Assembly (NCBI RefSeq): GCF_000467105.1
Contig: NZ_BATI01000008.1
Span: 1-64,000 of the forward strand
Length of the DNA stretch: 64,000 nucleotides
Direction: 5' to 3'
DNA from: Aquipseudomonas alcaligenes NBRC 14159
Lineage (GTDB): Bacteria; Pseudomonadota; Gammaproteobacteria; Pseudomonadales; Pseudomonadaceae
Position numbers and translations under genes: made by a program. Each line of letters starts with the position of its first letter. The stretch's first letter is position 1. The notes beneath the pieces were generated by a model that was given only the letters and a program-made list of their open reading frames with translations, searched no databases and had not been told where the DNA came from. Shown here piece after piece: positions 51,735 through 61,295 of this stretch.

Positions 51735-53048
51735 ATGCAGCAATTCCGTCGCCTCACCCCCCTCGCCCTGGCTCTTGGCCTGATGCTCGGCAGCCCCACC
51801 CTGCTGGCTGCCGAGGCTGTCGAAGTGCCAGCCGTCGAAGCCGTGAACGGCAAGGCGCCGCTGCCACTGGAGGAGCTGCGCACCTTCGCCGAGGTGATGG
51901 ACCGCATCAAGGCGGCCTATGTGGAACCGGTGGACGACAAGACCCTGCTGGAGAATGCCATCAAGGGCATGCTCGGCAACCTCGACCCACACTCCGCCTA
52001 CCTGGAGCCCGAAGCCTTCGCCGAGCTGCAGGAAAGCACCAGCGGCGAGTTCGGCGGCCTCGGCATCGAAGTCGGCACCGAGGATGGCTTCATCAAGGTG
52101 GTGTCGCCGATCGACGACACCCCCGCGTCCAAAGCCGGCATCCAGCCGGGCGACCTGATCGTCAAGATCGATGGCCAGCCGACCAAGGGCCTGTCGCTAA
52201 TGGAAGCGGTGGACAAGATGCGCGGCAAGGCCGGCAGCAAGATCAACCTGACCCTGGTACGCGAGGGCGGCAAACCCTTCGACGTGGAGCTGACCCGCGC
52301 CGTGATCAAGGTCAAGAGCGTGCGCAGCCAGCTACTGGAAGACGGTTACGGACTGATCCGCATCAGCCAGTTCCAGGTCAACACCGGCGAGGAGGTGGGC
52401 AAGGCCCTGGCCAAGCTGCGCAAGGACAACGGCAAGAAGCTGCGCGGCCTGGTCCTGGACCTGCGCAACAACCCTGGCGGCGTGCTGCAGGCAGCGGTGG
52501 AAGTGGCCGACCACTTCCTCAAGAAGGGCCTGATCGTCTACACCGAAGGCCGCATCGCCAACTCCGAGCTGCGTTTCAATGCCGACCCGGCGGACGCCAG
52601 CGAAGGCGTACCGCTGGTGGTGCTGATCAACGGTGGCAGCGCCTCGGCCTCGGAGATCGTCGCCGGTGCCCTGCAGGACCACAAGCGCGGCGTGCTGATG
52701 GGCACCGACAGCTTCGGCAAAGGCTCGGTGCAGACGGTGCTGCCGCTGAACAACGACCGCGCCCTGAAGCTCACCACCGCGCTGTACTTCACTCCCAACG
52801 GGCGCTCCATCCAGGCCCAGGGCATCGTCCCGGACATCGAGGTGGCACGCGCCAAGCTGACCCGCGAGGACGGCGGCGAGCTGATCAAGGAAGCCGACCT
52901 GGCCGGCCACCTGGGCAACGGCAACGGCGGTGCGGACAAACCCAGCGGCAGCAAGCAGCAACAGGCCCCGCGTCCGCAGGACGATGACTACCAGCTGAGC
53001 CAGGCACTCAACCTGCTCAAGGGGCTGAACGTCACCCGCGGCGAGTAA
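51735..53048 (+). CDS. ctpA: Carboxy-terminal processing protease CtpA (S41)
   Basis: The 437-residue exported protease has a signal peptide (to LLAAEA, about residue 27), an N-terminal helical region, a PDZ domain (GGLGIEVGTEDGFIKVVSP, GIQPGDLIVKIDG) and the S41 catalytic block with LDLRNNPGGVL, nucleophile Ser in NGGSASASEIVAGALQD and Lys in SFGKGSVQT. In P. aeruginosa CtpA with the lipoprotein LbcA degrades peptidoglycan hydrolases. GGGAG precedes the ATG at 51735, 37 bases after envC. Confidence 0.93.
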   Translation: MQQFRRLTPLALALGLMLGSPTLLAAEAVEVPAVEAVNGKAPLPLEELRTFAEVMDRIKAAYVEPVDDKTLLENAIKGMLGNLDPHSAYLEPEAFAELQESTSGEFGGLGIEVGTEDGFIKVVSPIDDTPASKAGIQPGDLIVKIDGQPTKGLSLMEAVDKMRGKAGSKINLTLVREGGKPFDVELTRAVIKVKSVRSQLLEDGYGLIRISQFQVNTGEEVGKALAKLRKDNGKKLRGLVLDLRNNPGGVLQAAVEVADHFLKKGLIVYTEGRIANSELRFNADPADASEGVPLVVLINGGSASASEIVAGALQDHKRGVLMGTDSFGKGSVQTVLPLNNDRALKLTTALYFTPNGRSIQAQGIVPDIEVARAKLTREDGGELIKEADLAGHLGNGNGGADKPSGSKQQQAPRPQDDDYQLSQALNLLKGLNVTRGE

Positions 53049-53065
53049 CCCGCGGCGCAGAAACA

Positions 53066-53091
53066 AAAAACCCGGGCTTGCCCGGGTTTTT
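53066..53091. terminator. Terminator between ctpA and the solute-binding genes
   Basis: Stem AAAAACCCGGGC / GCCCGGGTTTTT with a TT loop, 18 bases after the ctpA stop and 14 bases after the stop of the convergent gene on the other strand. It can act in both directions. Confidence 0.85.
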
Positions 53092-53105
53092 CATGCGCGG
53101 CGCGC

Positions 53106-53867
53106 TTACTGCACGTAGCTCTGGAAGATCTGGTCGACCCTGCCGCTGGCGCGCAGTTCGTCCAGCGCCTTTTGCAGGCGCTCGACCACCTCGTCCGGGG
53201 TTTCCGGGTTCAGGGCCAGGTACAGCTGGGCGCTGTCGAAGCGCAGCACGGTCTTCAGGCCGGTGATGCCTTCCTGCTTGGCCAGGTAGCGGCCGGCGGG
53301 GTCGCCAGTGGCCCACAGGTCGATCTTGCCTTCCTGCAGCTTGTGCGCGTTTTCCTGGTCGCGCAGCGAACTGATCGGCTCCAGGCCCTGCTTGCGCAGG
53401 TGCTCGTCGATGGCGTCGCCCTTGTAGGCGCCGACGCGGTAGGACTTGGCCTGCTCCAGGCTGATCAGACTGATGCTGCTGTCGGCACGGGCCAGCATCA
53501 CCCAGTCATCCGGGCCGATCGGGCCGACCCACTTGAACAGCTTCTCCCGCTCGGGCAGCTTGGCCGCGACAAACACGGCGTGATTTGCGTTCTCCAGGGC
53601 CATCTTGTAGATGCGCGCCCAGGGGAAACGCAGGGTCATGTGGTAGTTGATGCCGGCCTTCTTGAACGTCTCGCGCACCACCTCCACGGCGATGCCTTCG
53701 AGGTTTTCCTCGCGAGCGTAGTTCTTGCCGTTATTGGCCATGTTGTAGGGCGGGAAGTTCTCGGTGAGCAACACCACCTTGTAATCGGCGGGCAGCTCGG
53801 CGCGCACCACAGAGGAGAACAGCAGGCCTACGCCCAGCAACAGCATGCTCAGTCGCTTCAACAGCAT
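53106..53867 (-). CDS. Periplasmic solute-binding protein, family 3 (paralogue 1)
   Basis: The 253-residue protein has a signal peptide (to VVRA), then YKVVLLTENFPPYNMANNGK, LRFPWARIYKMALE, LFKWVGPIGPDDWVML and LRDQENAHKLQEGKIDLWAT. These blocks recur in the two genes upstream on the same strand. Such proteins bind amino-acid-like ligands; no permease is nearby. AGGA lies 8 bases before the ATG. Confidence 0.85.
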   Translation of the reverse strand: MLLKRLSMLLLGVGLLFSSVVRAELPADYKVVLLTENFPPYNMANNGKNYAREENLEGIAVEVVRETFKKAGINYHMTLRFPWARIYKMALENANHAVFVAAKLPEREKLFKWVGPIGPDDWVMLARADSSISLISLEQAKSYRVGAYKGDAIDEHLRKQGLEPISSLRDQENAHKLQEGKIDLWATGDPAGRYLAKQEGITGLKTVLRFDSAQLYLALNPETPDEVVERLQKALDELRASGRVDQIFQSYVQ

Positions 53868-54008
53868 ATCCGTATCCTTGACAGTCGGGGACGCCCGCGG
53901 CGCAACGGCATCGCCAACCCGGGGGCGGCCAAAGGGTAGCAGAAGCGCGCTGGGAAACGCAGTACCGGCGGCCAGCCGCCGGTACTGTGGCGGTTGGCCG
54001 CCGGGGTA

Positions 54009-54764
54009 TTACAGGTAGCTGCTGGTGATTTCGTCGACGAAACCTTCGTTGCGCAGCTCGTCCAGCGCCTTCTGCAGGCGTTCGACCACCTCGTCCGGCG
54101 TCTCCTTGTTCAGCGCCAGGAACAGCTCGGCACTGTTGAAGCGCAGCACGACCTGCAGCCCGCTGGCGCCTTCCTGCTTGGCGATGTAGCGGCCGACCGG
54201 GTCGGTGGTGGCCCACAGGTCGATCTTGCCGCTCATCAGCTTGGCCACGTTCTCCTGGTCACGCAGGGAGTTATCCGGCTTCAGCCCCTTGCTTTCCAGG
54301 TGCTGGCTGACGGCATCGTTCTTGTAGGCACCGATCTTGTACTTGGCGGCCTCTTCCAGGCTGCCGACCTTGATGGTGCTGCCCGGCGCGGCGAGCAGTA
54401 CCCACTCGCTCTTGGCCAGCGGCCCGACCCATTTGAACAGCGGCTTGCGCTCGTCCGTGTAGGTGGTGGAGAACAGGCCGTAGTTGGGCTTGTCCAGGGT
54501 CAGTCGGTAGATGCGGTCCCAGGGGAAGCGCAGGCTCAGGTTGTAGCCGATACCGGCGCGTTTGAAGACCTCACGCACCAGATCGGCGCTGATGCCGTCG
54601 ATGTTGTCGTCGCGGGCGAAGTTCTTCTCGTCGATGGCCATGTTGAACGGCGGGAAGTTCTCCGTCAGCAGGATCACCTTGTAATCGTCGGACAGCTCGG
54701 CATGCGCGCCGCCGGCCAGTAACAGCAGGCCGCACAGCAGCCCCTTGTGCAGATACTTCAACAT
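54009..54764 (-). CDS. Periplasmic solute-binding protein, family 3 (paralogue 2)
   Basis: The 251-residue protein has a signal peptide (to GGAHA), then YKVILLTENFPPFNMAIDEK, LRFPWDRIYRLTLD, LFKWVGPLAKSEWVLLA and LRDQENVAKLMSGKIDLWAT. It is clearly closer to paralogue 1 than to paralogue 3, so the pair probably arose by the more recent duplication. 141 bases separate it from paralogue 1. Confidence 0.85.
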   Translation of the reverse strand: MLKYLHKGLLCGLLLLAGGAHAELSDDYKVILLTENFPPFNMAIDEKNFARDDNIDGISADLVREVFKRAGIGYNLSLRFPWDRIYRLTLDKPNYGLFSTTYTDERKPLFKWVGPLAKSEWVLLAAPGSTIKVGSLEEAAKYKIGAYKNDAVSQHLESKGLKPDNSLRDQENVAKLMSGKIDLWATTDPVGRYIAKQEGASGLQVVLRFNSAELFLALNKETPDEVVERLQKALDELRNEGFVDEITSSYL

Positions 54765-54991
54765 TGCAGTACAGCTCCAGATTTATGGTTGTTTGGGCGA
54801 CTTCTCTGCAAGTGGCCACTGCGGGGCATTGCACCCCGGAGTGGTCTTCGACCGGCACGCAGTCCGGCGCAGTGGCGAGCGGGCATAGTGCCACGCGCCA
54901 GGCCGACTGCGTTGAACTGCGTCACGCCGGTAGTCGCTCGCGCCCAATCGCTCGCAAGAAACGAACCAATCAGCGACAAACGCAGCCGGGC

Positions 54992-55726
54992 TCAGTACTT
55001 CTGCATCACAGCCTGCAGCGCGCCCTCGCTGCGCAGCTGTTCCAGCGCCGCACGCAGCTTGTCCACGGTGGCATCGGTGGTCTGCTGGTTGAGCGCCAGG
55101 TAAAGATCGCCGCGACCGAAGGTCAGCACCACGCGGAAGTCCTGATAACCCTGCTGGCGCGCCAGATACTGACCGGCGACGGAGGAGGTCACCCACAGGT
55201 CGATCTGGCCCTTGGCCAGGCGCTCCGGGTTTTCCTTGTCATACAGCGACTGCTGCACGTCCAGGCCCGACTCGACCACCTTGTTGGTCGGCGCATCGCC
55301 TTTGTAGCCACCCAGACGATACTGCTTGGCCTGTTCCAGGCTGCTCAGCTGGATCGGCGAATCGGCACGGGCAAGCAGCACCCAGTCTTCGCTGGCGATG
55401 GGACCGACCCATTTGAACAGCGTCTCGCGCTCCGCCGTACGGGCTACCGAGAACAGGCCGTAGCCGGCATCGTTGAGCGCCTGGTTATAGACACGCTCCC
55501 AGGGGAAGCGAAGGATCTGCTGGCACTCGACGCCCGCGCGCTGGCAGACCAGACGCATGGTTTCGGCACTGATGCCGGTGATGCCGTCGTCGCGAGCGAA
55601 GTTGCCGCCGCTGACGGCCATATTGAAGGGCGGTAGGTTTTCCGTGAGCAGCACCAGGGATTCGGCACGTGCTTGCGCGGTGCCGACCAACAGCAGGAAC
55701 AGGGTCAGCAGCCTGGGGAACAACAT
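54992..55726 (-). CDS. Periplasmic solute-binding protein, family 3 (paralogue 3)
   Basis: The 244-residue protein starts at 55726 (AAGGAG ahead), has a signal peptide (to AQARA), and keeps the ordered blocks LVLLTENLPPFNMAVSGG, LRFPWERVYNQALN, LFKWVGPIASEDWVLLARAD and KGQIDLWVTSSVAGQYLA. It is the most divergent of the three. The 227-base gap between it and paralogue 2 (54765-54991) holds no gene that I can support. Confidence 0.85.
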   Translation of the reverse strand: MLFPRLLTLFLLLVGTAQARAESLVLLTENLPPFNMAVSGGNFARDDGITGISAETMRLVCQRAGVECQQILRFPWERVYNQALNDAGYGLFSVARTAERETLFKWVGPIASEDWVLLARADSPIQLSSLEQAKQYRLGGYKGDAPTNKVVESGLDVQQSLYDKENPERLAKGQIDLWVTSSVAGQYLARQQGYQDFRVVLTFGRGDLYLALNQQTTDATVDKLRAALEQLRSEGALQAVMQKY

Positions 55727-55827
55727 AGAGACTCCTTGTCGAGGAAGGGGTTCGCCGTATGGCAAACAGACCTTCCTATTCTAGCCGGCGAAGCAAAGAC
55801 CGGTTAGCGACTCCCGCACAGCAAGTT

Positions 55828-56586
55828 TCAGCGCACCACGATGCCGCGGCTGGCCAGATAGGCTTTGGCTTCGGGCACGCTGTACTCGCCGAAGTGGAAG
55901 ATGCTGGCGGCCAGCACAGCATCGGCCTTGCCTTCGAGGATGCCGGCAGCCAGATGCTCCAGGTTGCCAACGCCGCCGGAGGCGATCACCGGGATACCCA
56001 CGGTCTCGCTGATGGCGCGGGTCACGCCGAGGTCGTAGCCGCTTTTGACGCCATCCTGATCCATGCTGGTCAGCAGGATCTCGCCGGCGCCGAGGTCTTC
56101 CATCTTCTTCGCCCAGAGCACGGCATCCAGGCCGGTCGGCTTGCGCCCGCCGTGAGTGAAGATTTCCCAGCGGCCCGGGGCGACTTTCTTGGCGTCGATG
56201 GCGACGACGATGCACTGCGAGCCGAAGCGCGCGGCGGCCTCACCGACGAATTCCGGGTTGAACACCGCGGCGGTGTTGATCGAGACCTTGTCGGCGCCGG
56301 CATTGAGCAGGTTGCGGATGTCCTGCACGGTGCGCACGCCACCACCGACGGTGAGCGGGATGAACACCTGGCTGGCCATGCGCTCCACCGTGTGCAGGGT
56401 GGTATCGCGGCCGTCGACGCTGGCGGTGATGTCGAGGAAGGTGATCTCGTCGGCGCCCTGCTCGTCGTAGCGGCGGGCGATCTCCACCGGATCACCGGCG
56501 TCGCGGATGTTCTCGAACTTGACGCCCTTGACCACGCGGCCGTTGTCCACGTCCAAACACGGGATGATGCGTTTTGCCAGCGCCAT
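55828..56586 (-). CDS. hisF: Imidazole glycerol phosphate synthase, cyclase subunit HisF
   Basis: The 252-residue TIM barrel starts [21 protein letters not shown], with catalytic Asp in CLDVD and in [15 protein letters not shown], and phosphate-binding GGG(V)RT and ASGGVG loops. With HisH it makes IGP and AICAR from PRFAR. It is 11 bases after hisA, in the his operon (hisB-hisH-DUF2164-hisA-hisF). Confidence 0.95.
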   Translation of the reverse strand: MALAKRIIPCLDVDNGRVVKGVKFENIRDAGDPVEIARRYDEQGADEITFLDITASVDGRDTTLHTVERMASQVFIPLTVGGGVRTVQDIRNLLNAGADKVSINTAAVFNPEFVGEAAARFGSQCIVVAIDAKKVAPGRWEIFTHGGRKPTGLDAVLWAKKMEDLGAGEILLTSMDQDGVKSGYDLGVTRAISETVGIPVIASGGVGNLEHLAAGILEGKADAVLAASIFHFGEYSVPEAKAYLASRGIVVR

Positions 56587-56597
56587 CTCAGCAGTCC

Positions 56598-57335
56598 TCA
56601 GCCTTTGAAGGAATCGCAGAAGGCTTGCGCCTCGGCCACATCCAGGGTGCCTTCGTAGATGGCACGGCCGGTGATGGCGCCGATGATGCCGGGCGAACGG
56701 GCCAGCAGCAGTTTCTCGATATCGCCGAGATTGTGGATGCCGCCGGAGGCGATCACCGGAATGCGACTGGCAGCAGCCAGCGCGGCGGTAGCCTCGACGT
56801 TGCAGCCCTGCATCATGCCGTCTTTGGCGATGTCGGTATAAACGATGGCGGAGACGCCGTCGGCCTCGAAACGCTTGGCCAGATCAGTGGCCTGCACGCT
56901 CGACACCTCGGCCCAGCCATCGGTGGCGACGAAGCCGTCCTTGGCGTCCAGACCGACGATCACCTTGCCCGGGAAGGCCTTGCAGGCCTCGGTGACGAAT
57001 TCCGGCTCTTTAACGGCCTTGGTGCCAATGATCACGTAGCTGACACCAGCCTTGACGTAATGCTCGATGGTTTCCAGCGTGCGGATGCCGCCGCCGATCT
57101 GGATCGGCAGGTTCGGGTAGCGCTTGGCGATGGCGGTAACCACTTCGCCGTTGACCGGCTGGCCCTCGAAGGCGCCATTGAGATCGACCAGGTGCAGGCG
57201 ACGGCAGCCGCCCTCGACCCACTTGGCGGCCATGCTCACCGGGTCATCGGAGAACACCGTGGAGTCTTCCATGCGGCCCTGGCGCAGACGCACGCAGGCG
57301 CCGTCCTTGAGATCGATAGCGGGGATAATCAGCAT
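56598..57335 (-). CDS. hisA: ProFAR isomerase HisA
   Basis: The 245-residue TIM barrel begins [20 protein letters not shown]; catalytic Asp are in IDLKDG and in [18 protein letters not shown] and ASGGI bind the two phosphates. It opens the ring of ProFAR to PRFAR in histidine synthesis. Precedes hisF on the same strand. Confidence 0.95.
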   Translation of the reverse strand: MLIIPAIDLKDGACVRLRQGRMEDSTVFSDDPVSMAAKWVEGGCRRLHLVDLNGAFEGQPVNGEVVTAIAKRYPNLPIQIGGGIRTLETIEHYVKAGVSYVIIGTKAVKEPEFVTEACKAFPGKVIVGLDAKDGFVATDGWAEVSSVQATDLAKRFEADGVSAIVYTDIAKDGMMQGCNVEATAALAAASRIPVIASGGIHNLGDIEKLLLARSPGIIGAITGRAIYEGTLDVAEAQAFCDSFKG

Positions 57336-57371
57336 CGCTTGAACCTGCTCAAATCGTGAATTCGGGATGGG

Positions 57372-57629
57372 TCAGCTCTTCTCGAGCGCCCACAAATCGC
57401 TTTCCAGGCTGGCGAAACGCTCGGCCAGCAGGGCCTGCGTGTCGGCAATCGCCTTGTTGTAGTAGTGCGGGGCGATCTCGCGACCGATCAGGTCGAGCAC
57501 CTCCTGCACCTCGAACGAGCCCAGTTCGAGCTCGAAGCGGTCTTCCAGGAAATTCTTCAGCACTTGCAGAGCGGCCTGCTGCTGACCGCCTTCCAGCTCC
57601 AGCAGCACGACCTTCTTGCCCCGGCTCAT
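57372..57629 (-). CDS. DUF2164 family protein
   Basis: The 85-residue protein reads as a helical DUF2164 member: LQVLKNFLEDRFELELGSFE, then EVLDLIGREIAPHYYNKAIAD. Function unknown. It sits between hisH and hisA with a stop-to-start distance of 36 bases on one side and directly adjacent on the other, so it is co-transcribed with the his genes. Confidence 0.85.
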   Translation of the reverse strand: MSRGKKVVLLELEGGQQQAALQVLKNFLEDRFELELGSFEVQEVLDLIGREIAPHYYNKAIADTQALLAERFASLESDLWALEKS

Positions 57630-58268
57630 TTACCAGCGGCCATCCCAGCCGACGAAGTTCTGCAACAGTTGCAGACCGTGGGTATGGCTCTTCTCCGGGT
57701 GGAACTGCACGGCAAACTTCGAACCTTCGGCCAGCGCCGCGGCGAAATCCTTGCCGTAGTGACCGCCACCGACCACCTGTACCGGGTTGCCGGCCTCGAT
57801 GTAGTAGCTGTGCACGAAATAGAAGCGGCCCATGTCCGGAATCTCGTGCCAGAGCGGGTGGTCGACCACTTGCTCGACCTCGTTCCAGCCCATGTGCGGC
57901 ACTTTCAGGTGCTCGCCGTCTTCACGCAGATCCTTGCCGAAGAAGCGCACCTGGCCGGGGAACAGGCCGATGCAGTCGACCCCGCCGTTCTCCTCGCTGC
58001 GCTCCAGCAGGGCCTGCATGCCGACGCAGATGCCGAGGAACGGACGATCCTGGCTGACTTCGCGCACCAGCTCGTCGAAGCCCAGGCGCTTGATCTCGGC
58101 CATGCAATCGCGGATCGCGCCGACGCCGGGGAACACCACGCGGTCGGCCTCGCGGATTACCGCGGCGTCACTAGTGACCAGCACCCGGCCGGCGCCAACG
58201 TGCTCCAGCGCCTTGGCTACCGAGTGCAGGTTGCCCATGCCGTAGTCAATGACAGCAACCGTCTGCAT
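57630..58268 (-). CDS. hisH: Imidazole glycerol phosphate synthase, glutaminase subunit HisH
   Basis: The 212-residue class-I glutaminase has the nucleophile Cys in [13 protein letters not shown], the oxyanion-strand [17 protein letters not shown], and the catalytic His/Glu in [14 protein letters not shown]. It supplies ammonia to HisF. It starts one base after hisB ends. Confidence 0.95.
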   Translation of the reverse strand: MQTVAVIDYGMGNLHSVAKALEHVGAGRVLVTSDAAVIREADRVVFPGVGAIRDCMAEIKRLGFDELVREVSQDRPFLGICVGMQALLERSEENGGVDCIGLFPGQVRFFGKDLREDGEHLKVPHMGWNEVEQVVDHPLWHEIPDMGRFYFVHSYYIEAGNPVQVVGGGHYGKDFAAALAEGSKFAVQFHPEKSHTHGLQLLQNFVGWDGRW

Positions 58269-58862
58269 TTACAGGCAGCCCTTGGTCGAAGGCATCTGCC
58301 CGGCCATGCGCGGGTCCAGCTCGACGGCCATGCGCAGGGCACGACCGAAGGCCTTGAACACCGTTTCGATCTGGTGGTGGGTGTTGGTGCCACGCAGGTT
58401 GTCGATGTGCAGCGACACCTGGGCGTGGTTGACGAAGCCCTGGAAGAATTCCTGGAACAGGTCCACGTCGAAGCCACCGACCACCGCGCGGGTGAAGGGC
58501 ACGTGCATCTGCAGGCCAGGGCGACCGGAGAAGTCGATCACCACGCGCGACAGCGCCTCGTCCAGCGGCACGTAGGAGTGGCCGTAGCGAGTCATGCCCT
58601 TCTTGTCGCCGACCGCCTTGGCAAAGGCCTGGCCGAGGGTGATGCCGACGTCTTCCACGGTGTGGTGGTCGTCAATGTGCAGGTCGCCCTTGCAGTGGAT
58701 GTCCAGGTCGATCAGGCCATGACGGGCGATCTGGTCGAGCATGTGCTCGAGGAAGGGCACGCCAATATCGAACTTGGCCTTGCCGGTGCCATCCAGGTTG
58801 ATCGAGACCTTGATCTGGGTCTCCAGGGTGTTGCGCTCGACGGATGCCGTACGTTCGGCCAT
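58269..58862 (-). CDS. hisB: Imidazoleglycerol-phosphate dehydratase HisB
   Basis: The 197-residue enzyme has the duplicated metal-binding motifs HDxxHH-like [14 protein letters not shown] and [16 protein letters not shown], and ends [10 protein letters not shown]. The ATG at 58862 matches the Pseudomonas start MAERxASV; the upstream ATG at 58901 lies inside a TATAAT -10 box, so it is not used. First gene of the his operon here. Confidence 0.95.
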   Translation of the reverse strand: MAERTASVERNTLETQIKVSINLDGTGKAKFDIGVPFLEHMLDQIARHGLIDLDIHCKGDLHIDDHHTVEDVGITLGQAFAKAVGDKKGMTRYGHSYVPLDEALSRVVIDFSGRPGLQMHVPFTRAVVGGFDVDLFQEFFQGFVNHAQVSLHIDNLRGTNTHHQIETVFKAFGRALRMAVELDPRMAGQMPSTKGCL

Positions 58863-58899
58863 CTCCAGCTCCACAGGCTGCTCACGGGAAAAGGCCGCC

Positions 58900-58905
58900 A
58901 TTATA
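58900..58905 (-). promoter_or_regulatory. -10 box of the his operon promoter
   Basis: A perfect TATAAT on the minus strand lies 38 bases before the hisB ATG. The -35 region at 16-18 bases distance is poor (AGCCGG), so an activator may be needed. Confidence 0.4.
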
Positions 58906-59008
58906 GGCGGGCCGTGGCTTGGCCGGCTACCGGCAGCGGTCGGCCGCCCCGGCTATCGGCGCGATTGACGGGCGCTTACACTGCGCACCCACTCCCAAGG
59001 AGGTCACC

Positions 59009-59407
59009 ATGCCCGTTCTGGTCGAAACCGTCAGCCGCCCGTCCGCCCAGGATCACACCGACCTGGGCAAGGTCTATGCCGATGCCCCCGACTGGCTGCT
59101 GGCGCCCTATGCCAGCGTCGACGCCCTGCTGGCCGAAGGCATCGGCAGCGGCCAGCTGATCGCCGGACGCTTCAACGACCGCCTGCTTGGCGCCGCCCTG
59201 CTGCAGCGCGGCGACACGCACTGGCGCCTGTCGCACCTGTGCGTGCGCAAGGTCACGCGCAAGCGTGGCGTGGGTCGGCGCATCCTCGACGAGGCGCGAC
59301 GCCTGTCCAGCGAGGCTGGCAAGCCGCTGCACCTGGCGGCACCCCGCGATCACCTGGAAAGCCAGGCCCTGGCCGCGCGCACCGGCCTGCCGCTGGACGC
59401 CCTGTAG
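59009..59407 (+). CDS. PanZ-family GNAT protein (acetyl-CoA sensor)
   Basis: The 132-residue protein fits the PanM/PanZ group: SAQDHTDLGKVY, IAGRFNDRLLGAALL and LCVRKVTRKRGVGRRILDEA align with E. coli PanM (AARFNERLLAAV, REVTRRRGVGQYLLEE). The R-x-x-G-x-G pyrophosphate loop is present. PanZ promotes maturation and feedback control of aspartate decarboxylase PanD. AAGGAGG lies before the ATG at 59009. General GNAT acetyltransferase is the fallback. Confidence 0.7.
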   Translation: MPVLVETVSRPSAQDHTDLGKVYADAPDWLLAPYASVDALLAEGIGSGQLIAGRFNDRLLGAALLQRGDTHWRLSHLCVRKVTRKRGVGRRILDEARRLSSEAGKPLHLAAPRDHLESQALAARTGLPLDAL

Positions 59408-59420
59408 GAACGAGCCCTAG

Positions 59421-59441
59421 AGCCCGGATTGCATCCGGGCT
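59421..59441. repeat. Dispersed Pseudomonas palindrome / terminator-like hairpin
   Basis: AGCCCGGAT-TGC-ATCCGGGCT, a perfect 9-base stem. The same core followed by TAC occurs inside the REPIN-like element at 38673. Here it lies between two convergent genes and may also act as a terminator, though no T run follows. Confidence 0.6.
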
Positions 59442-60654
59442 ACGCCTGCGCCATCTGCGGCCGCGCCGCCAGCCAGACCAGCCACAGCAGGCTGGCCGCG
59501 CACAATCCGGCCAGGCCCATGCCGAACAGCCACTGCGCCGGCGCCAGCCACAGCCCCCAGGCCAGGGCGAACGCTGCCAGCAGTGCCAGACGCACGGCCT
59601 CCAGCCGCCACAGCGCGCGCCGCCCCTCGAACAGCCAACCCAGGCTGACACAGCCGAACAGGATCAGCGGTCCGAGCAGCAGCGGCAGCAGCCAGCCCGC
59701 CTGCTTGACGCTGGCCAGGTAGACCAGAGTCAGGGCATTGATCGCCACGAACTGGGCAAAGGCGTACCAGCGCAGCCCGGCCTGGCTGGGGCAGTCGAAC
59801 TTCTCCGAGCCCATCTTCGGCCACGGCCGCGCGCGTACATCAGCCGGGCGCCAACCGGTGGGCATCCACCACAGGCGCAGCTTGTCCCGCCAGGAGCGGG
59901 TCGCCACGGCATCGGCCCATAGCAGGCGCCACCAGGAGAACTGCAGGCGCAGCGGGTCGAAAGTACGCACCGGGGTGGTCACGCCGTAGCGCACCGCCTC
60001 CGTCTCGTCGGCAAAGGTGCCGAACAGGCGGTCCCAGACGATGAATACGCCACCGTGGTTCTTGTCGATGTAGCGATCATTCTGGCCGTGGTGCACGCGG
60101 TGGTTGCTCGGCGTGACCATGAACCACTCGAGCATCCCCAGCCGCCCCACATGCTGGCTGTGAATCCAGAACTGGTAGACCAGCTGGGCGCCGAGCAGCA
60201 CCAGGAACAGCGGCAGCGGCAGGCCGAGCAGCGCCAGCGGCAGGTAGAAGGGCCAATCGAAAGCGGTCTGGAAGGCGCCCTTGCGCAGCGCGGTGGACAG
60301 GTTGAAGTCCTCGCTGGAATGGTGCGGCTGGTGCGCGCCCCACAGCAGGTTGTAGCGGTGCAGGCTGCGGTGCGCCCAGTAGAAGCAGAAGTCCACGGCG
60401 ACGAAGCCGAGCAGCCAGGTCCAGGGCGAGGCCGGATCCAGCGTCCACAGCCGCGCATGCTCGTACAGCCAGGCGTAGGGGACGACCAGCAGCAGACGCA
60501 ACGGCCCTTCCAGCAACATGCGCAACACGGCGGTGTCGATGCTGGTCACCGCGTCGGCCAGGCGATAGGTGTGCCGCCCGCTCCAGCGCTCGTAGGCGAG
60601 CTCCAGCAGGATCAGCAGGATATACAGCGGCACGGCCATTACCGCGACATTCAT
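59440..60654 (-). CDS. Sterol desaturase / fatty acid hydroxylase family membrane protein
   Basis: The 404-residue protein has several membrane helices and the eight-histidine di-iron set of the family: HRSLHR, HQPHHSSED and, after a membrane span, HxxxH-type SNHRVHHGQND. The C-terminal 110 residues form additional helices. Enzymes of this family hydroxylate or desaturate lipids, carotenoids or alkylglycerols; the substrate here is unknown. It is convergent with the PanZ-like gene. Confidence 0.88.
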   Translation of the reverse strand: MNVAVMAVPLYILLILLELAYERWSGRHTYRLADAVTSIDTAVLRMLLEGPLRLLLVVPYAWLYEHARLWTLDPASPWTWLLGFVAVDFCFYWAHRSLHRYNLLWGAHQPHHSSEDFNLSTALRKGAFQTAFDWPFYLPLALLGLPLPLFLVLLGAQLVYQFWIHSQHVGRLGMLEWFMVTPSNHRVHHGQNDRYIDKNHGGVFIVWDRLFGTFADETEAVRYGVTTPVRTFDPLRLQFSWWRLLWADAVATRSWRDKLRLWWMPTGWRPADVRARPWPKMGSEKFDCPSQAGLRWYAFAQFVAINALTLVYLASVKQAGWLLPLLLGPLILFGCVSLGWLFEGRRALWRLEAVRLALLAAFALAWGLWLAPAQWLFGMGLAGLCAASLLWLVWLAARPQMAQA

Positions 60655-60755
60655 GGGCGAACCTCATCCGCAGGCTTTTACCCAAGACTATCGCGGCCGG
60701 CGCGCGCCAACCCGGCGGATTCCGCCAAAGTGGCGCGCAGGCCGTGCCAGCGGCG

Positions 60756-61196
60756 TCAGTCGACCGCGATCTCGCGCGCCCGCGGCGTCGCCGTCTCGCG
60801 CTTGGGCAGGGTGAGGTGCAGCACGCCGTCGCGGTACTCGGCCTTGATCTGCGCCTCGTCGGCGTCGTCCGGCAGACTGAAGCTGCGCGAGAAGCTGCCG
60901 TAGAAGCGTTCGACGCGGTGCTGCTTCTTGTCCTTCTCCTCTTTCTCGAACTTGCGCTCGCCACTCAGGCGCAGCTGGCCGCCCTCGACCTTGACCTGAA
61001 TGTCCTCGCGCCGCACACCGGCCAGCTCGGCCTTGATCAGGTAAGCCTGCGGGGTTTCACTGATGTCCACCGCCGGCGCCCAGTCGGCCGCGGTCATCAG
61101 CTCCTGGCTGGCGCCGCCCAGGCCTTTGCCCAGGCGCGGATAGTGATTGAAGAATTCCTCGAACTCGCGAAACGGATTCCAACGTGCAAGCGACAT
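60756..61196 (-). CDS. Small heat shock protein, Hsp20/alpha-crystallin family
   Basis: The 146-residue protein begins MSLARWNPFREFEEFFNHY, has an alpha-crystallin domain (about 40-130; PAVDISETPQAYLIKAELAGV, GVLHLTLPKRE) with the A-x-x-x-n-G-v-L motif at its end. ATP-independent holdase. AGGAGG lies before the ATG at 61196. An Anr/Fnr-like site 83 bases upstream may link it to oxygen limitation. Confidence 0.9.
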   Translation of the reverse strand: MSLARWNPFREFEEFFNHYPRLGKGLGGASQELMTAADWAPAVDISETPQAYLIKAELAGVRREDIQVKVEGGQLRLSGERKFEKEEKDKKQHRVERFYGSFSRSFSLPDDADEAQIKAEYRDGVLHLTLPKRETATPRAREIAVD

Positions 61197-61272
61197 GATG
61201 GGCCTCCTGAGTGATCCACGAAGCGGCCACGCCGGCCGCCCTGTCACGCTAGAACAGCGCCGGCCGGCGATA

Positions 61273-61286
61273 TTGACCTGCATCAA
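61273..61286. promoter_or_regulatory. Anr/Fnr-type box
   Basis: TTGAC-CTGC-ATCAA matches the Fnr/Anr consensus TTGAT-N4-ATCAA at nine of ten positions. It lies between hsp20 (minus) and the small plus-strand ORF/AsmA gene. A class-II position would place an hsp20 transcript start near 61238, 42 bases before its ATG. Confidence 0.5.
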
Positions 61287-61295
61287 GGAGCCCCC

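Noticed and set aside
54800..54990. Possible small gene between binding-protein paralogues 2 and 3
   Set aside because: Frames here are short, without ribosome site or coding bias; only a short GGGGC/GCACCCC inverted repeat is visible.
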